In this document: positions 1 through 5,385 of the stretch, piece by piece
Layout: every line of letters starts with the position of its first letter
Numbering within the stretch: position 1 is the stretch's first letter
Assembly (NCBI GenBank): GCA_013290035.1
Contig: JABCYT010000086.1
Location: 1-9,503 of the forward strand
Source of the DNA: Alphaproteobacteria bacterium
GTDB lineage: Bacteria > Pseudomonadota > Alphaproteobacteria > Reyranellales > Reyranellaceae
DNA: 9,503 bases
Direction: 5' to 3'
Position numbers and translations under genes: made by a program
The notes under the pieces: model-generated
Seen by the model: only the letters and a program-made list of their open reading frames with translations
Database searches by the model: none
Told to the model about the DNA's origin: nothing

Positions 1-612
1 TACGGCTACAAGGCCGGCCTGACGACAATGCAGGGCTTCTGGAACGAGATGGCCAAGCTCGGCAAGGACCGCAATCCCTACCGCGCGGGCTTCCTGCAGT
101 TCGTCGGCGTCGCCGAAAGTCGCCAGCAGGCGCTCGACCTCTATACGGAACCGGCCGAGTATTTTTACGGCCGCTGCCTGCATGTCGATGCGCGCTTCGC
201 GCTGCCGCCGGGCTACACCACGGAAGCGACGCAGCGCGCCGGCATCGAAGGCATGATGACCAAGGCCGCCAACCTCGCCAACCCGGCGACGAAGGCCAGC
301 CTCAAGGCCACCAACATGAAGGACATCGTCGACGGCGGCTATGTCCTGATCGGCTCGCCGGACGAAGTGGTCGAGCAGATCCGCCACGTCGGAACCAGCC
401 TGAACGTCGGCCACCTCATGCTTCTGCTGCAGTACGGCAACATGAGCAAGGACACCACCAAGTACAACACGCGGATGTTCGCCGAGAAGGTCATGCCCAA
501 GGTCAAGGACCTGTTCGGCGAGTGGGAAGACAAATGGTGGCCCAAGCCGCTGGCCAAGGGCCAGCGCGCGGCCGTCCCGGCGTTCCGCCCGCAGCTCGCT
601 GCGGCGGAGTAA
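1..612 (+). CDS. LLM-class flavin-dependent oxidoreductase, 3' part only
   Basis: The reading frame is open from the first base and ends at TAA 610-612, giving the last 203 residues of a protein whose family is usually about 330-380 residues, so the N-terminal part lies outside the window. What is seen: a GSPDEVVEQI segment followed by HLMLLLQYGNM and a FAEKVMPKVKDLF tail. This order (GSP-DE-V, a hydrophobic strand ending in a G-M stretch, then an F-A-x-x-V-x-P helix) is typical of the C-terminal half of bacterial luciferase-like TIM-barrel monooxygenases. The family uses reduced FMN or F420 to oxidise small organic substrates; substrate and cofactor cannot be told from this fragment. The alpha/beta hydrolase gene starts 4 nt after the stop, so the two are probably co-transcribed. 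An internal ATG at 28 is not the start, because the upstream codons continue the fold. Confidence 0.85.
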   Translation, partial: YGYKAGLTTMQGFWNEMAKLGKDRNPYRAGFLQFVGVAESRQQALDLYTEPAEYFYGRCLHVDARFALPPGYTTEATQRAGIEGMMTKAANLANPATKASLKATNMKDIVDGGYVLIGSPDEVVEQIRHVGTSLNVGHLMLLLQYGNMSKDTTKYNTRMFAEKVMPKVKDLFGEWEDKWWPKPLAKGQRAAVPAFRPQLAAAE

Positions 613-616
613 GCCC

Positions 617-1396
617 GTGTCGGAACCGCAGGCTGCGACCGTCGAGGTCAACGGCCATCCCTGCCGCGTCTGGACCAAGGGCCACGGCCCCAAGCTCGGC
701 TTTCTCGCCGGCTTGGGTGGCCTGCCGCGCTGGCTGCCCTTCCTGGACAAGCTCGCCGAAACGCGCACGGTGATCGTGCCCTCGCTGCCCGGCTATCCCG
801 GCGCGACCGGCCATACCGAACTCGACACGCATCTCGACTGGGTGCTGGCCGTTCGCCAGCTCATCGACAAGGCGGGCCTCGCTGGCGCCGATCTGATCGG
901 CGCTTCGGTGGGCGGCGCGTTCGCCGCGGAGATGGCGGCGATCTTCCCGGGCCTTGTCGCCAAGCTGGTGCTGATCGCGCCGTTCGGCCTGTTCGACGAC
1001 CAGGAACCGGCCACCGATCCCTGGGCGCAGCGCAAGGACAACGTGGCCGGCCTGATGTGCGCAAACGGCGAGAAGTGGAACGCACTGATCGCCGCGCCGG
1101 AAGGCGCCAATTCGATCGAGTGGCCGATCGAGATGGTCCGCGCCTCCGAGGCCGCCGCCCGGGCCTTCTGGCCGCTCGGCAACACGCGGCTGGAAAAACG
1201 CCTCGGCCTGATCGCCGCCCCGACCCTGATCCTGTGGGGCGACCGCGACGCCGTTCTGCCGCCGAGCTATGCAAAGAAGTTCGCCGCCGGGATCAACGGC
1301 GCGACGCGCATCGAAACCGTCGCCGAAGCCGGGCATCTCGCCTATCTCGACCAGCCCGACGCGGTGGCCCGGGCCGTGCTGGCGCATTTCGGCTGA
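617..1396 (+). CDS. alpha/beta hydrolase
   Basis: A 259-residue protein starting at GTG 617. A GGAG (606-609) lies in the last codons of the preceding monooxygenase gene, 7 nt before the start, which supports the start and suggests translational coupling. The fold is visible as an oxyanion-loop region (FLAGLGGLPRW, about 29-39), the nucleophile elbow GASVGG with Ser97, a probable catalytic Asp211 in WGDRDAVLP, and His240 in EAGHLAYLDQP. The triad is therefore complete and the protein has the usual length for the family. It is a soluble hydrolase with no signal peptide; esters, lactones and C-C bonds are all possible targets. Pairing with a flavin-dependent monooxygenase suggests, as an inference, that it hydrolyses the oxidised product of that enzyme. 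No specific substrate can be assigned. Confidence 0.9.
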   Translation: MSEPQAATVEVNGHPCRVWTKGHGPKLGFLAGLGGLPRWLPFLDKLAETRTVIVPSLPGYPGATGHTELDTHLDWVLAVRQLIDKAGLAGADLIGASVGGAFAAEMAAIFPGLVAKLVLIAPFGLFDDQEPATDPWAQRKDNVAGLMCANGEKWNALIAAPEGANSIEWPIEMVRASEAAARAFWPLGNTRLEKRLGLIAAPTLILWGDRDAVLPPSYAKKFAAGINGATRIETVAEAGHLAYLDQPDAVARAVLAHFG

Positions 1397-1427
1397 CTTT
1401 CCCCATCCTGCAGACCCGGCTTGGAGG

Positions 1428-1456
1428 TTGCGTCGCCGGTTCGGATCGCTATTGTC
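1428..1456 (+). promoter_or_regulatory. candidate sigma70-type promoter for the exported-protein gene
   Basis: TTGCGT (1428-1433) and TATTGT (1451-1456) are separated by exactly 17 nt and lie 34 nt upstream of the start codon at 1490. The match to TTGACA/TATAAT is weak (3 and 4 of 6). However, the bases around the -10 box (1449-1462) recur almost unchanged before the dienelactone hydrolase gene at 9183-9196, again with a 17-nt spacer, which strengthens the call. Confidence 0.4.
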
Positions 1457-1489
1457 CGGCGCGTTAGAGGTTTTGCGAGGTACACGCCG

Positions 1490-2086
1490 ATGACTATCCG
1501 TTCGATGAAGTGGGCCGCGGGCGTTTCGCTGTTTGCGGCAGTGCTGGCGGTGGGGACGACACTGCCCGAGCGGCAGGCGTCGGCCCAGGTCCAGGCCGTG
1601 CCGCGCGCAGGAATGGCGTTCAATGACACGGTCACGCAGCGGGTGACGATCGAATCGGTCGACCCCGAGGGCCGTACGGTGGCCTTCCTGCTGCCCGACG
1701 GCCAGCTCGTCGCCGTGCCGGTCGCCGACAGCGTCGGCAATCTCGCCGCCATCCAGGACGGCTCGATGGCCAACGTCACCTACAATCAGATCGTGACGAT
1801 CCTGAACCTGCGCCAGAAGGGCCCGGGTTCCAAGGAAGAGCGTCGCGAGTCGATGAAACCGGCCAGCGCCAACGATATCGAGTCCGGCCGCTTCACGGTC
1901 ACGGTTGTCGGCGTCGACCTTGCCAACAACACCGTCTCGGTGATCGACGGCATCGGCGGCGTCGTCCACACCTACCGGGCCAACACGCCCGCCAAGCAGG
2001 AAATGCTGAAGAAGGCCAAGGTCGGCGACGTGGTGATCGGCCTCAGGACGCCGCTGATGGTCACGGCGATCTCGCCGACGAACTAG
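1490..2086 (+). CDS. exported hypothetical protein with two similar halves
   Basis: A 198-residue protein of unknown function. ATG 1490 is chosen because GAGG (1477-1480 region) lies upstream and because the N terminus then forms a signal peptide: basic start (Arg4, Lys7), hydrophobic stretch about residues 9-25, and a likely signal peptidase I site after Ala-Ser-Ala (30-32). A longer TTG start at 1421 would put extra residues ahead of the signal and is unlikely. The mature part seems to be an internal duplication: residues about 51-104 (VTIESVDPEGRTVAF...) and about 136-194 (VTVVGVDLANNTVSVI...) both run beta strand, D-x-x-x-x-T-V turn, beta strand, then a V/M-G/A-D/N-V stretch and a V-T-I/A-I strand. 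A linker rich in Lys, Glu and Arg joins them. It is probably a small periplasmic beta-rich protein. It has its own candidate promoter and may not belong with the hydrolase operon. Confidence 0.75.
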   Translation: MTIRSMKWAAGVSLFAAVLAVGTTLPERQASAQVQAVPRAGMAFNDTVTQRVTIESVDPEGRTVAFLLPDGQLVAVPVADSVGNLAAIQDGSMANVTYNQIVTILNLRQKGPGSKEERRESMKPASANDIESGRFTVTVVGVDLANNTVSVIDGIGGVVHTYRANTPAKQEMLKKAKVGDVVIGLRTPLMVTAISPTN

Positions 2087-2188
2087 CTGGGGGCGCTCCA
2101 CTGCGCGCGGAGTAACCTCCGCGCTGAAGTGGCGCGTCTTTGGCTAGATCAAAGGAAGATCGCGCGACTGGAGTCGCGCGCCCCCAGC
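2086..2188. repeat. nested inverted-repeat element (cloverleaf-like) between convergent genes
   Basis: An 11-bp perfect outer stem pairs 2086-2096 with 2178-2188. Inside lie three smaller palindromes. The first has an 8-bp perfect stem (2105-2112 with 2117-2124, loop TAAC) extended by CCACT/AGTGG (2098-2102 with 2128-2132). The second pairs CTTTG 2138-2142 with CAAAG 2150-2154. The third pairs CGCGCGACT (2161-2169) with AGTCGCGCG (2172-2180) and competes with the outer stem for 3 bases. The element starts on the last base of one TAG stop and ends 1 nt before the opposing TAG stop. There is no U-run, so a standard intrinsic terminator is not obvious, although it may end or protect transcripts from both sides. 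It could be a REP-like dispersed palindrome or a structured RNA. Confidence 0.7.
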
Positions 2189-2189
2189 C

Positions 2190-2489
2190 CTACTGAATAG
2201 CCACGTCTTCCCAGAAGCCGATCCAGTGGTCGACCGGCTTCATCTTGGGCTGCGGTGCGAGATAGGACCACGCCGCGCGCGGGCTTTTCGCGTCGCCTTC
2301 GACGACGTCGTAGAACTGCACACCGTGCGGGCATTCAAGATCGCTCGGGGTCTTGGGCGCGATTTTGAGCAGGTCCATGCGCACCGTCTCGCGTGGGAAA
2401 TAGATATAGCCGCCAACCTCGAGGGTGCGGTCGCTCTCGGCAATCGTCTTGCCCTGCCATGTCGCCTTGTGGAGCGTTGATTGGGTCAT
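2190..2489 (-). CDS. DUF427 domain-containing protein
   Basis: A 99-residue protein that is nearly all one DUF427 domain. The characteristic order is visible: a W-x-G-x-x-I-A-E-S strand near the N terminus, G-x-Y-I-Y-F-P-R-E-x-V about 27-36, a CPHGVQFYDV segment about 53-62 (the family's C-P-x-K-G-x-x-x-Y-Y region, here without the Lys), then AAWSY and a C-terminal W-x-G-F-x-E-D-V. The family's biochemical function is not established. ATG 2489 is chosen over an upstream in-frame codon because AGGGGA sits 9 nt before it and because it overlaps the preceding GST stop as ATGA (2486-2489), the classic arrangement for translational coupling. It is the last gene of the minus-strand operon and ends at the palindromic element, consistent with the operon end. 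Confidence 0.85.
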   Translation of the reverse strand: MTQSTLHKATWQGKTIAESDRTLEVGGYIYFPRETVRMDLLKIAPKTPSDLECPHGVQFYDVVEGDAKSPRAAWSYLAPQPKMKPVDHWIGFWEDVAIQ

Positions 2490-3106
2490 CGGTTGAGTCC
2501 CCTGAATTGTGGATCGGTTGCCTTGACGCTTGGCCGGGCGCCCATGTCGCGCGCCCACCGGCCACAATTAGGTGATGCTTCGCCCAGTGCTTTCAACTCC
2601 GCAATTTCAGGAAAATAGAAAAAGATCGGCACCAGGAAGAGATCGGCCGCCGTCACTTGTTCACCGGCAAGAAAACGGTGGTCCGCCAGATGCTTGTCGA
2701 AGATGCCCACCACCCGCTCCGAGCGTTTCAGCGCGACCTGGATGCCCTCCTCGGTGCCGGGAATGATGCCGAAGCGCGGGGCGATGACGCCGGCCAGGGC
2801 GGTCTGGACCATCGAATCGCAGACCACGCTCAGCCACTGGTCGCATAGCGCCGATCCCTTGGCGTCCCTGGGCCACAGCGGCGGGCCGTCGAACGTGCGG
2901 TCGATGTAGCGCACGATGGCGGGCGATTCGTAGAGCGTGAAGTCGCCGTGCTTCATCATCGGGATCTTGCCCAGCGGATTGACTGGCGCAGTTTCGCCCG
3001 GCCTTGTCGGGACCAGCTCGTAGTCGACCCCCTTCTCGCGCGCCGCGAGACGCGTGGCGCGGGTGAACGGGCTGGGCGGCACGCCGTAGATCTGGATGGT
3101 GGCCAA
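2486..3106 (-). CDS. glutathione S-transferase (second of a tandem pair), TTG start
   Basis: A 206-residue cytosolic GST. The N-terminal thioredoxin-like domain (about 1-80) has IYGVPPSPFTR with the candidate catalytic Ser12, the NPLGKIP loop with the cis-Pro at 49, and Glu60-Ser61, which bind the gamma-glutamyl end of glutathione. The all-helical C-terminal domain has the capping-box segment VTAADLFLVP with Asp155. No ATG fits: the frame opens at TTG 3106, preceded at 6 nt by a full AAGGAG (3113-3118, minus strand), and the encoded start (M-A-T-I-Q-I-Y-G) aligns exactly with the start of its neighbour. It follows the first GST by 11 nt and overlaps the DUF427 start by 4 nt. By eye it is about half identical to that neighbour, so the pair arose by duplication. 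Its likely role is conjugation or glutathione-dependent reduction of an electrophile; the substrate is unknown. Confidence 0.93.
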   Translation of the reverse strand: MATIQIYGVPPSPFTRATRLAAREKGVDYELVPTRPGETAPVNPLGKIPMMKHGDFTLYESPAIVRYIDRTFDGPPLWPRDAKGSALCDQWLSVVCDSMVQTALAGVIAPRFGIIPGTEEGIQVALKRSERVVGIFDKHLADHRFLAGEQVTAADLFLVPIFFYFPEIAELKALGEASPNCGRWARDMGARPSVKATDPQFRGLNR

Positions 3107-3112
3107 TGTCGT

Positions 3113-3118
3113 CTCCTT
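3113..3118 (-). promoter_or_regulatory. Shine-Dalgarno site that decides a TTG start
   Basis: AAGGAG on the minus strand, 6 nt before TTG 3106. It overlaps the stop codon of the upstream GST gene (3118-3120) by one base. With no in-frame ATG at the expected protein start, this strong site is the main evidence for TTG initiation. Confidence 0.85.
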
Positions 3119-3738
3119 CAGGCGGCAAGCCGCGGCTTGTCGGCCGGCTCGGTCGCCAACACGCTTGGCCGCGCCGCCATCTCGCGCCCCCAGCGGGCGC
3201 AATTCGGCGCTGCATCGGCGATCGCCTTCAGCTCGGGAATGTCGGGGAAATAGAAATAGAGCGGCGCCAGGAAGAGGTCCGCCGCCGTCATCGCCTCGCC
3301 GGCGAGATAGCGTGTCTTGCCGAGCTGGCGGTCGAAGATCGGCAGGAATTCGCGCGTCTTGTCGAGATACTGCTGTTGCATCTCGGCCGGCGCCGGCAGG
3401 AAGCCGTAGCGCGACGCCATGTAGCGCAACGCGGCATGGACCAGCGAATCGCAGATGGCGCTGATCCATTGGTCGCAGAGCGCGATGCCGCGGGAATCGT
3501 CAGGCCACAGCTTCGGCCCGGGGAAAGTGCGGTCGAGATAGCGCAGGATCGCCGTCGACTCGTAAAGGACGAGATCACCGTGGGTGATCGCCGGGATCTT
3601 CCGGAACGGATTGATCGCGGCGATGTCGTTCGGCATGACCGGTACGAGCTCGTAGCCGATGCGCTTTTCGTGGCAGGCGAGCAGCACCGTGCGCGTGAAG
3701 GTGCTGGGCGGCAGGCCGTGAACCTTGATGTCCGTCAT
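3118..3738 (-). CDS. glutathione S-transferase (first of a tandem pair)
   Basis: A 206-residue GST starting at ATG 3738, preceded by GGAGGGGA, a strong ribosome binding site. Domains run in the usual order: thioredoxin-like fold with KVHGLPPSTFTR (candidate catalytic Ser12), NPFRKIP with the cis-Pro at 49, and Glu60-Ser61 for glutathione binding, then the helical domain with TAADLFLAP (Asp154). The V/I-x-G-x-P-x-S-x-x-T-R start resembles theta/phi-like bacterial GSTs. It begins 22 nt after the DUF899 stop and is followed after 11 nt by its paralogue, so both are in the same operon. A YFYFPDIPELKAI stretch after the capping box is matched by FFYFPEIAELKAL in the neighbour, showing that the C-terminal domains are also duplicated. 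Substrate unknown. Confidence 0.94.
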   Translation of the reverse strand: MTDIKVHGLPPSTFTRTVLLACHEKRIGYELVPVMPNDIAAINPFRKIPAITHGDLVLYESTAILRYLDRTFPGPKLWPDDSRGIALCDQWISAICDSLVHAALRYMASRYGFLPAPAEMQQQYLDKTREFLPIFDRQLGKTRYLAGEAMTAADLFLAPLYFYFPDIPELKAIADAAPNCARWGREMAARPSVLATEPADKPRLAA

Positions 3739-3760
3739 CTTCCCCTCCGAAAAAAGAAAA

Positions 3761-4453
3761 TCAGTAGCTGTCGTGCCGCTTCACCCAGGCCATCGGCCAG
3801 GGCAGCTCTTGCTCGTCACGTCCCTTCGCGGTGAGGTCGAGCAGGTGATAAGCGCCGTTCAGCATGTCGAGACCGCGCGCGTAGGTCGAATAGGTGCGAT
3901 AGATCTCACCACCGTCGCCACGGCGAAAGGCGCTGATCCCCGGGGTCTCCTCGCCAAAGGGTTTGATCGTGCCGAAATTGTAGAGCAGGCCCTCCTCGTC
4001 CGGCTTGAACGACGCGTCATAGTCGAAGTTGAAGTCGCTGCCGGCCGACGACACCCAGCGGAACGTCCAGCCCATGCGCTTCTTGTAGGCGTCGATCTTG
4101 GCCAGCGGTGCACGCGATACGGCGACCAGGGCGGTGTCGCGGTGCGCCAGATGCACATCGACACCGTTGAAATTGTCGGCCCAGAACGAGCAGCTCGGGC
4201 ACCCCTCCTCCCAATCCGGTCCCATCATGAAGTGGTAGATCAGGAGCTGGCCCTTGCCGCCGAACAGGTCGCCGAGAGAGACCCGCCCCTCGGCCGCATC
4301 GAAGGTGTAGGGCTTTTCGACCTTCACCCAGGGGAGTTCGCGTCGCTGTCGCGCCAGCTCGTCGCGGGCGCGCGTGAACTCCTTCTCCTTGGCGAGATGG
4401 GCCTTGCGGGCTTCCAGCCATTCCGCGCGGGAAACGATGCGAGGTGTCGTCAT
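3761..4453 (-). CDS. DUF899 family thioredoxin-like protein
   Basis: A 230-residue cytosolic protein recognised as DUF899. It has an N-terminal helix (about 8-38, the family's E-W-x-x-A-R-x-x-L-x-x-x-E-K-x-x-T-R-x-R-D segment) and then a thioredoxin-like core. EEGCPSCSFWADNF contains a CxxC-type motif, Cys85-Pro-Ser-Cys88, placed like a redox-active pair. YHFMMGPDW precedes it; later come SSAGSDFNFDYD (135-146) and GEIYRTYSTYARGLDMLNGAYHLLDL (182-207), both typical of the family. The exact biochemical role is not established; a dithiol oxidoreductase or peroxidase-like role is an inference from the motif. ATG 4453 is chosen because GGGAGG lies about 5 nt upstream and it overlaps the SRPBCC stop as ATGA (4450-4453). 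A longer frame open to 4810 reads into the SRPBCC gene in another frame and is not used. Confidence 0.93.
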   Translation of the reverse strand: MTTPRIVSRAEWLEARKAHLAKEKEFTRARDELARQRRELPWVKVEKPYTFDAAEGRVSLGDLFGGKGQLLIYHFMMGPDWEEGCPSCSFWADNFNGVDVHLAHRDTALVAVSRAPLAKIDAYKKRMGWTFRWVSSAGSDFNFDYDASFKPDEEGLLYNFGTIKPFGEETPGISAFRRGDGGEIYRTYSTYARGLDMLNGAYHLLDLTAKGRDEQELPWPMAWVKRHDSY

Positions 4454-4914
4454 GCCGTCCTCCCGAGCAGGGCGTCGAGCTTGTCGAAGGAACTGTCCCA
4501 GCCGCGGTTGTGATCGGCGGTCGTGGTCTCGTCGAGGAAGCGCGTCTGGACCATGGTCATCTCGGTCTTGCCGCCGGCGACGGGCCTGAAGTCGAGCGTC
4601 ACCGTCGTCTCGTGCTCGCGCGGCTGGGCATGATCGCCCTTGTCGTGCCAGGCAAAGGTGAAGGCCAGGCGCTCCGGCCGCTTGACCTCGAGATACCGGC
4701 CGGAGACCGCGAAGGTGCGTTCGGTATTGCGTCCCAGCAGCCGCCAGGCGCCGCCGGTCCGGGGATCGAGATCGCAGTAGACCGTCGTCACGCCCTTGGG
4801 GCCGAACCATTCGGCGAATTGCTCCTGGTCGGTCCAGGCATCGAACAGGCGTTCGGGCGACGCGTCGAAGCGGCGCGTCAGGCGAAGCGTGCGATCGTCA
4901 ACGACGGCGGCCAT
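4450..4914 (-). CDS. SRPBCC / AHSA1-family protein
   Basis: A 154-residue protein of the START-like helix-grip fold, AHSA1 subfamily. Visible landmarks: RRFDASPERLFDAWTD at 14-29 (first strand and helices), F-A-E-W-F-G-P about 33-39, GGAWRLL 54-60, GRYLEVKRPERLAFTFAW 72-89, and the C-terminal helix GWDSSFDKLDALL 138-150. These proteins form a deep hydrophobic pocket; the ligand is unknown. Adjacent ArsR-SRPBCC pairs are a recurrent arrangement, which suggests that the SRPBCC partner binds or processes the compound the regulator responds to (inference). Its start overlaps the arsR end by 17 nt and its stop overlaps the DUF899 start by 4 nt, so it is firmly within the operon. Its C-terminal FDKLDALL is nearly copied from, or into, the preceding ArsR gene. 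Confidence 0.94.
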   Translation of the reverse strand: MAAVVDDRTLRLTRRFDASPERLFDAWTDQEQFAEWFGPKGVTTVYCDLDPRTGGAWRLLGRNTERTFAVSGRYLEVKRPERLAFTFAWHDKGDHAQPREHETTVTLDFRPVAGGKTEMTMVQTRFLDETTTADHNRGWDSSFDKLDALLGRTA

Positions 4915-5266
4915 CGTCTTTCCCCTTTGCTGGGTCGGCTTTGGGCGCTTTCGGCACGGTCCGCTTCAGGAAGGCGTCGAGCTTATCGAACTGCTGCTCC
5001 CAGAAGCGGCGATAGAACTCGATCCAATCCGCGGCGGCGCGAAAGCCCTCGCCGCGCAGCTCGCAGCGCCGCCACTGCGCCTCGGCATGGCGTTCGATCA
5101 GGCCTGCATCGGTCAGCACCTTGAGATGCCGCGACACTGCCGGCAGCGACATGTCGAAGGGTTCGGCGAGCTCGCCCACGGTCGCGGCACCCGTGGCCAG
5201 CCGCGCCAGCAGCGCGCGGCGGGTCGGATCGGCGAGGGCCGAGAAGGTTTGAGAGAGCGTGTCCAT
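4898..5266 (-). CDS. ArsR-family winged-helix transcriptional repressor
   Basis: A 122-residue regulator, first gene of the minus-strand operon. The winged helix-turn-helix is clear: MDTLSQTFSALADPTRRALLARL (1-23), V-G-E-L-A-E-P-F about 30-37, recognition helix S-L-P-A-V-S-R-H-L-K-V-L about 40-51, then the wing GLIERHAEAQWRRCEL. The cysteine pair of metal-sensing ArsR proteins (ELCVCDL type) is absent; the only Cys is at 68, so it is probably not a metal sensor. The C-terminal part has W-I-E-F-Y-R-R-F-W-E followed by FDKLDAFL and a charged Lys/Arg/Asp tail. ATG 5266 is preferred because it gives the family's usual start (M-D-x-L-x-x-x-F-x-A-L-A-D-P-T-R-R). ATG 5275 and TTG 5290 are in frame, but none of the three has a Shine-Dalgarno site. 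The start codon lies on the edge of the palindrome 5266-5287, so autorepression is expected. Confidence 0.94.
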   Translation of the reverse strand: MDTLSQTFSALADPTRRALLARLATGAATVGELAEPFDMSLPAVSRHLKVLTDAGLIERHAEAQWRRCELRGEGFRAAADWIEFYRRFWEQQFDKLDAFLKRTVPKAPKADPAKGKDDGRRR

Positions 5267-5287
5267 ATTTAACATACTTGTTAAATA
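5266..5287. promoter_or_regulatory. probable ArsR operator (perfect inverted repeat)
   Basis: TATTTAACA (5266-5274) and TGTTAAATA (5279-5287) are perfect inverted 9-bp arms around a 4-nt spacer. This is a conspicuously AT-rich patch in a GC-rich window, placed exactly at the arsR start codon and over the expected -10 region. ArsR-family dimers bind inverted repeats of about this size. Binding would block arsR operon transcription and might also affect the divergent ABM gene, whose start is about 100 nt away. Confidence 0.8.
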
Positions 5288-5306
5288 CAAAATCGCTGCC
5301 TGTCAA
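5278..5306 (-). promoter_or_regulatory. candidate promoter of the arsR operon
   Basis: A perfect -35 hexamer TTGACA (5306-5301, minus strand) is followed after 17 nt by TAACAA (5283-5278), a weak -10. Transcription would start near 5271, only a few bases before ATG 5266. This fits the absence of a Shine-Dalgarno site and would make the arsR message nearly leaderless. The operator palindrome overlaps the -10 and start region. Confidence 0.5.
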
Positions 5307-5373
5307 GCGGTGCGCGCTCGTGAATGCCGCGTCGAAGGCGCGCCGTGCAGAGCGTATTGTTCGAGAAAGGCTG

Positions 5374-5379
5374 AAGGAG
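5374..5379 (+). promoter_or_regulatory. Shine-Dalgarno site fixing the ABM gene start
   Basis: AAGGAG, 6 nt before ATG 5386. It selects this start over a TTG at 5278 in the same frame, which would add 36 residues unlike the domain and would overlap the operator. Confidence 0.85.
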
Positions 5380-5385
5380 ATCGAC

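Noticed and set aside
503..2101. Long minus-strand open frame (532 codons) opposite the hydrolase and exported-protein genes
   Set aside because: Its translation is rich in Arg, Gly, His and Asp with no recognisable domain, and it mirrors the codon bias of the plus-strand genes, which have clear family motifs.
2086..2188. tRNA-like gene suggested by the cloverleaf fold
   Set aside because: Arm lengths do not fit a tRNA (11-bp outer stem, no T-loop GTTCRA sequence, no anticodon arm of 5 bp with a 7-nt loop in a proper context), so it is kept only as a structured repeat.
4898..5266. Metal-sensing ArsR/SmtB repressor
   Set aside because: The helix that carries the metal-binding cysteines in such sensors has none here; only Cys68 is present, in the wing.
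5278..5385. Upstream TTG start extending the ABM protein by 36 residues
   Set aside because: The extension is not domain-like, overlaps the ArsR operator, and a full AAGGAG sits ahead of ATG 5386.
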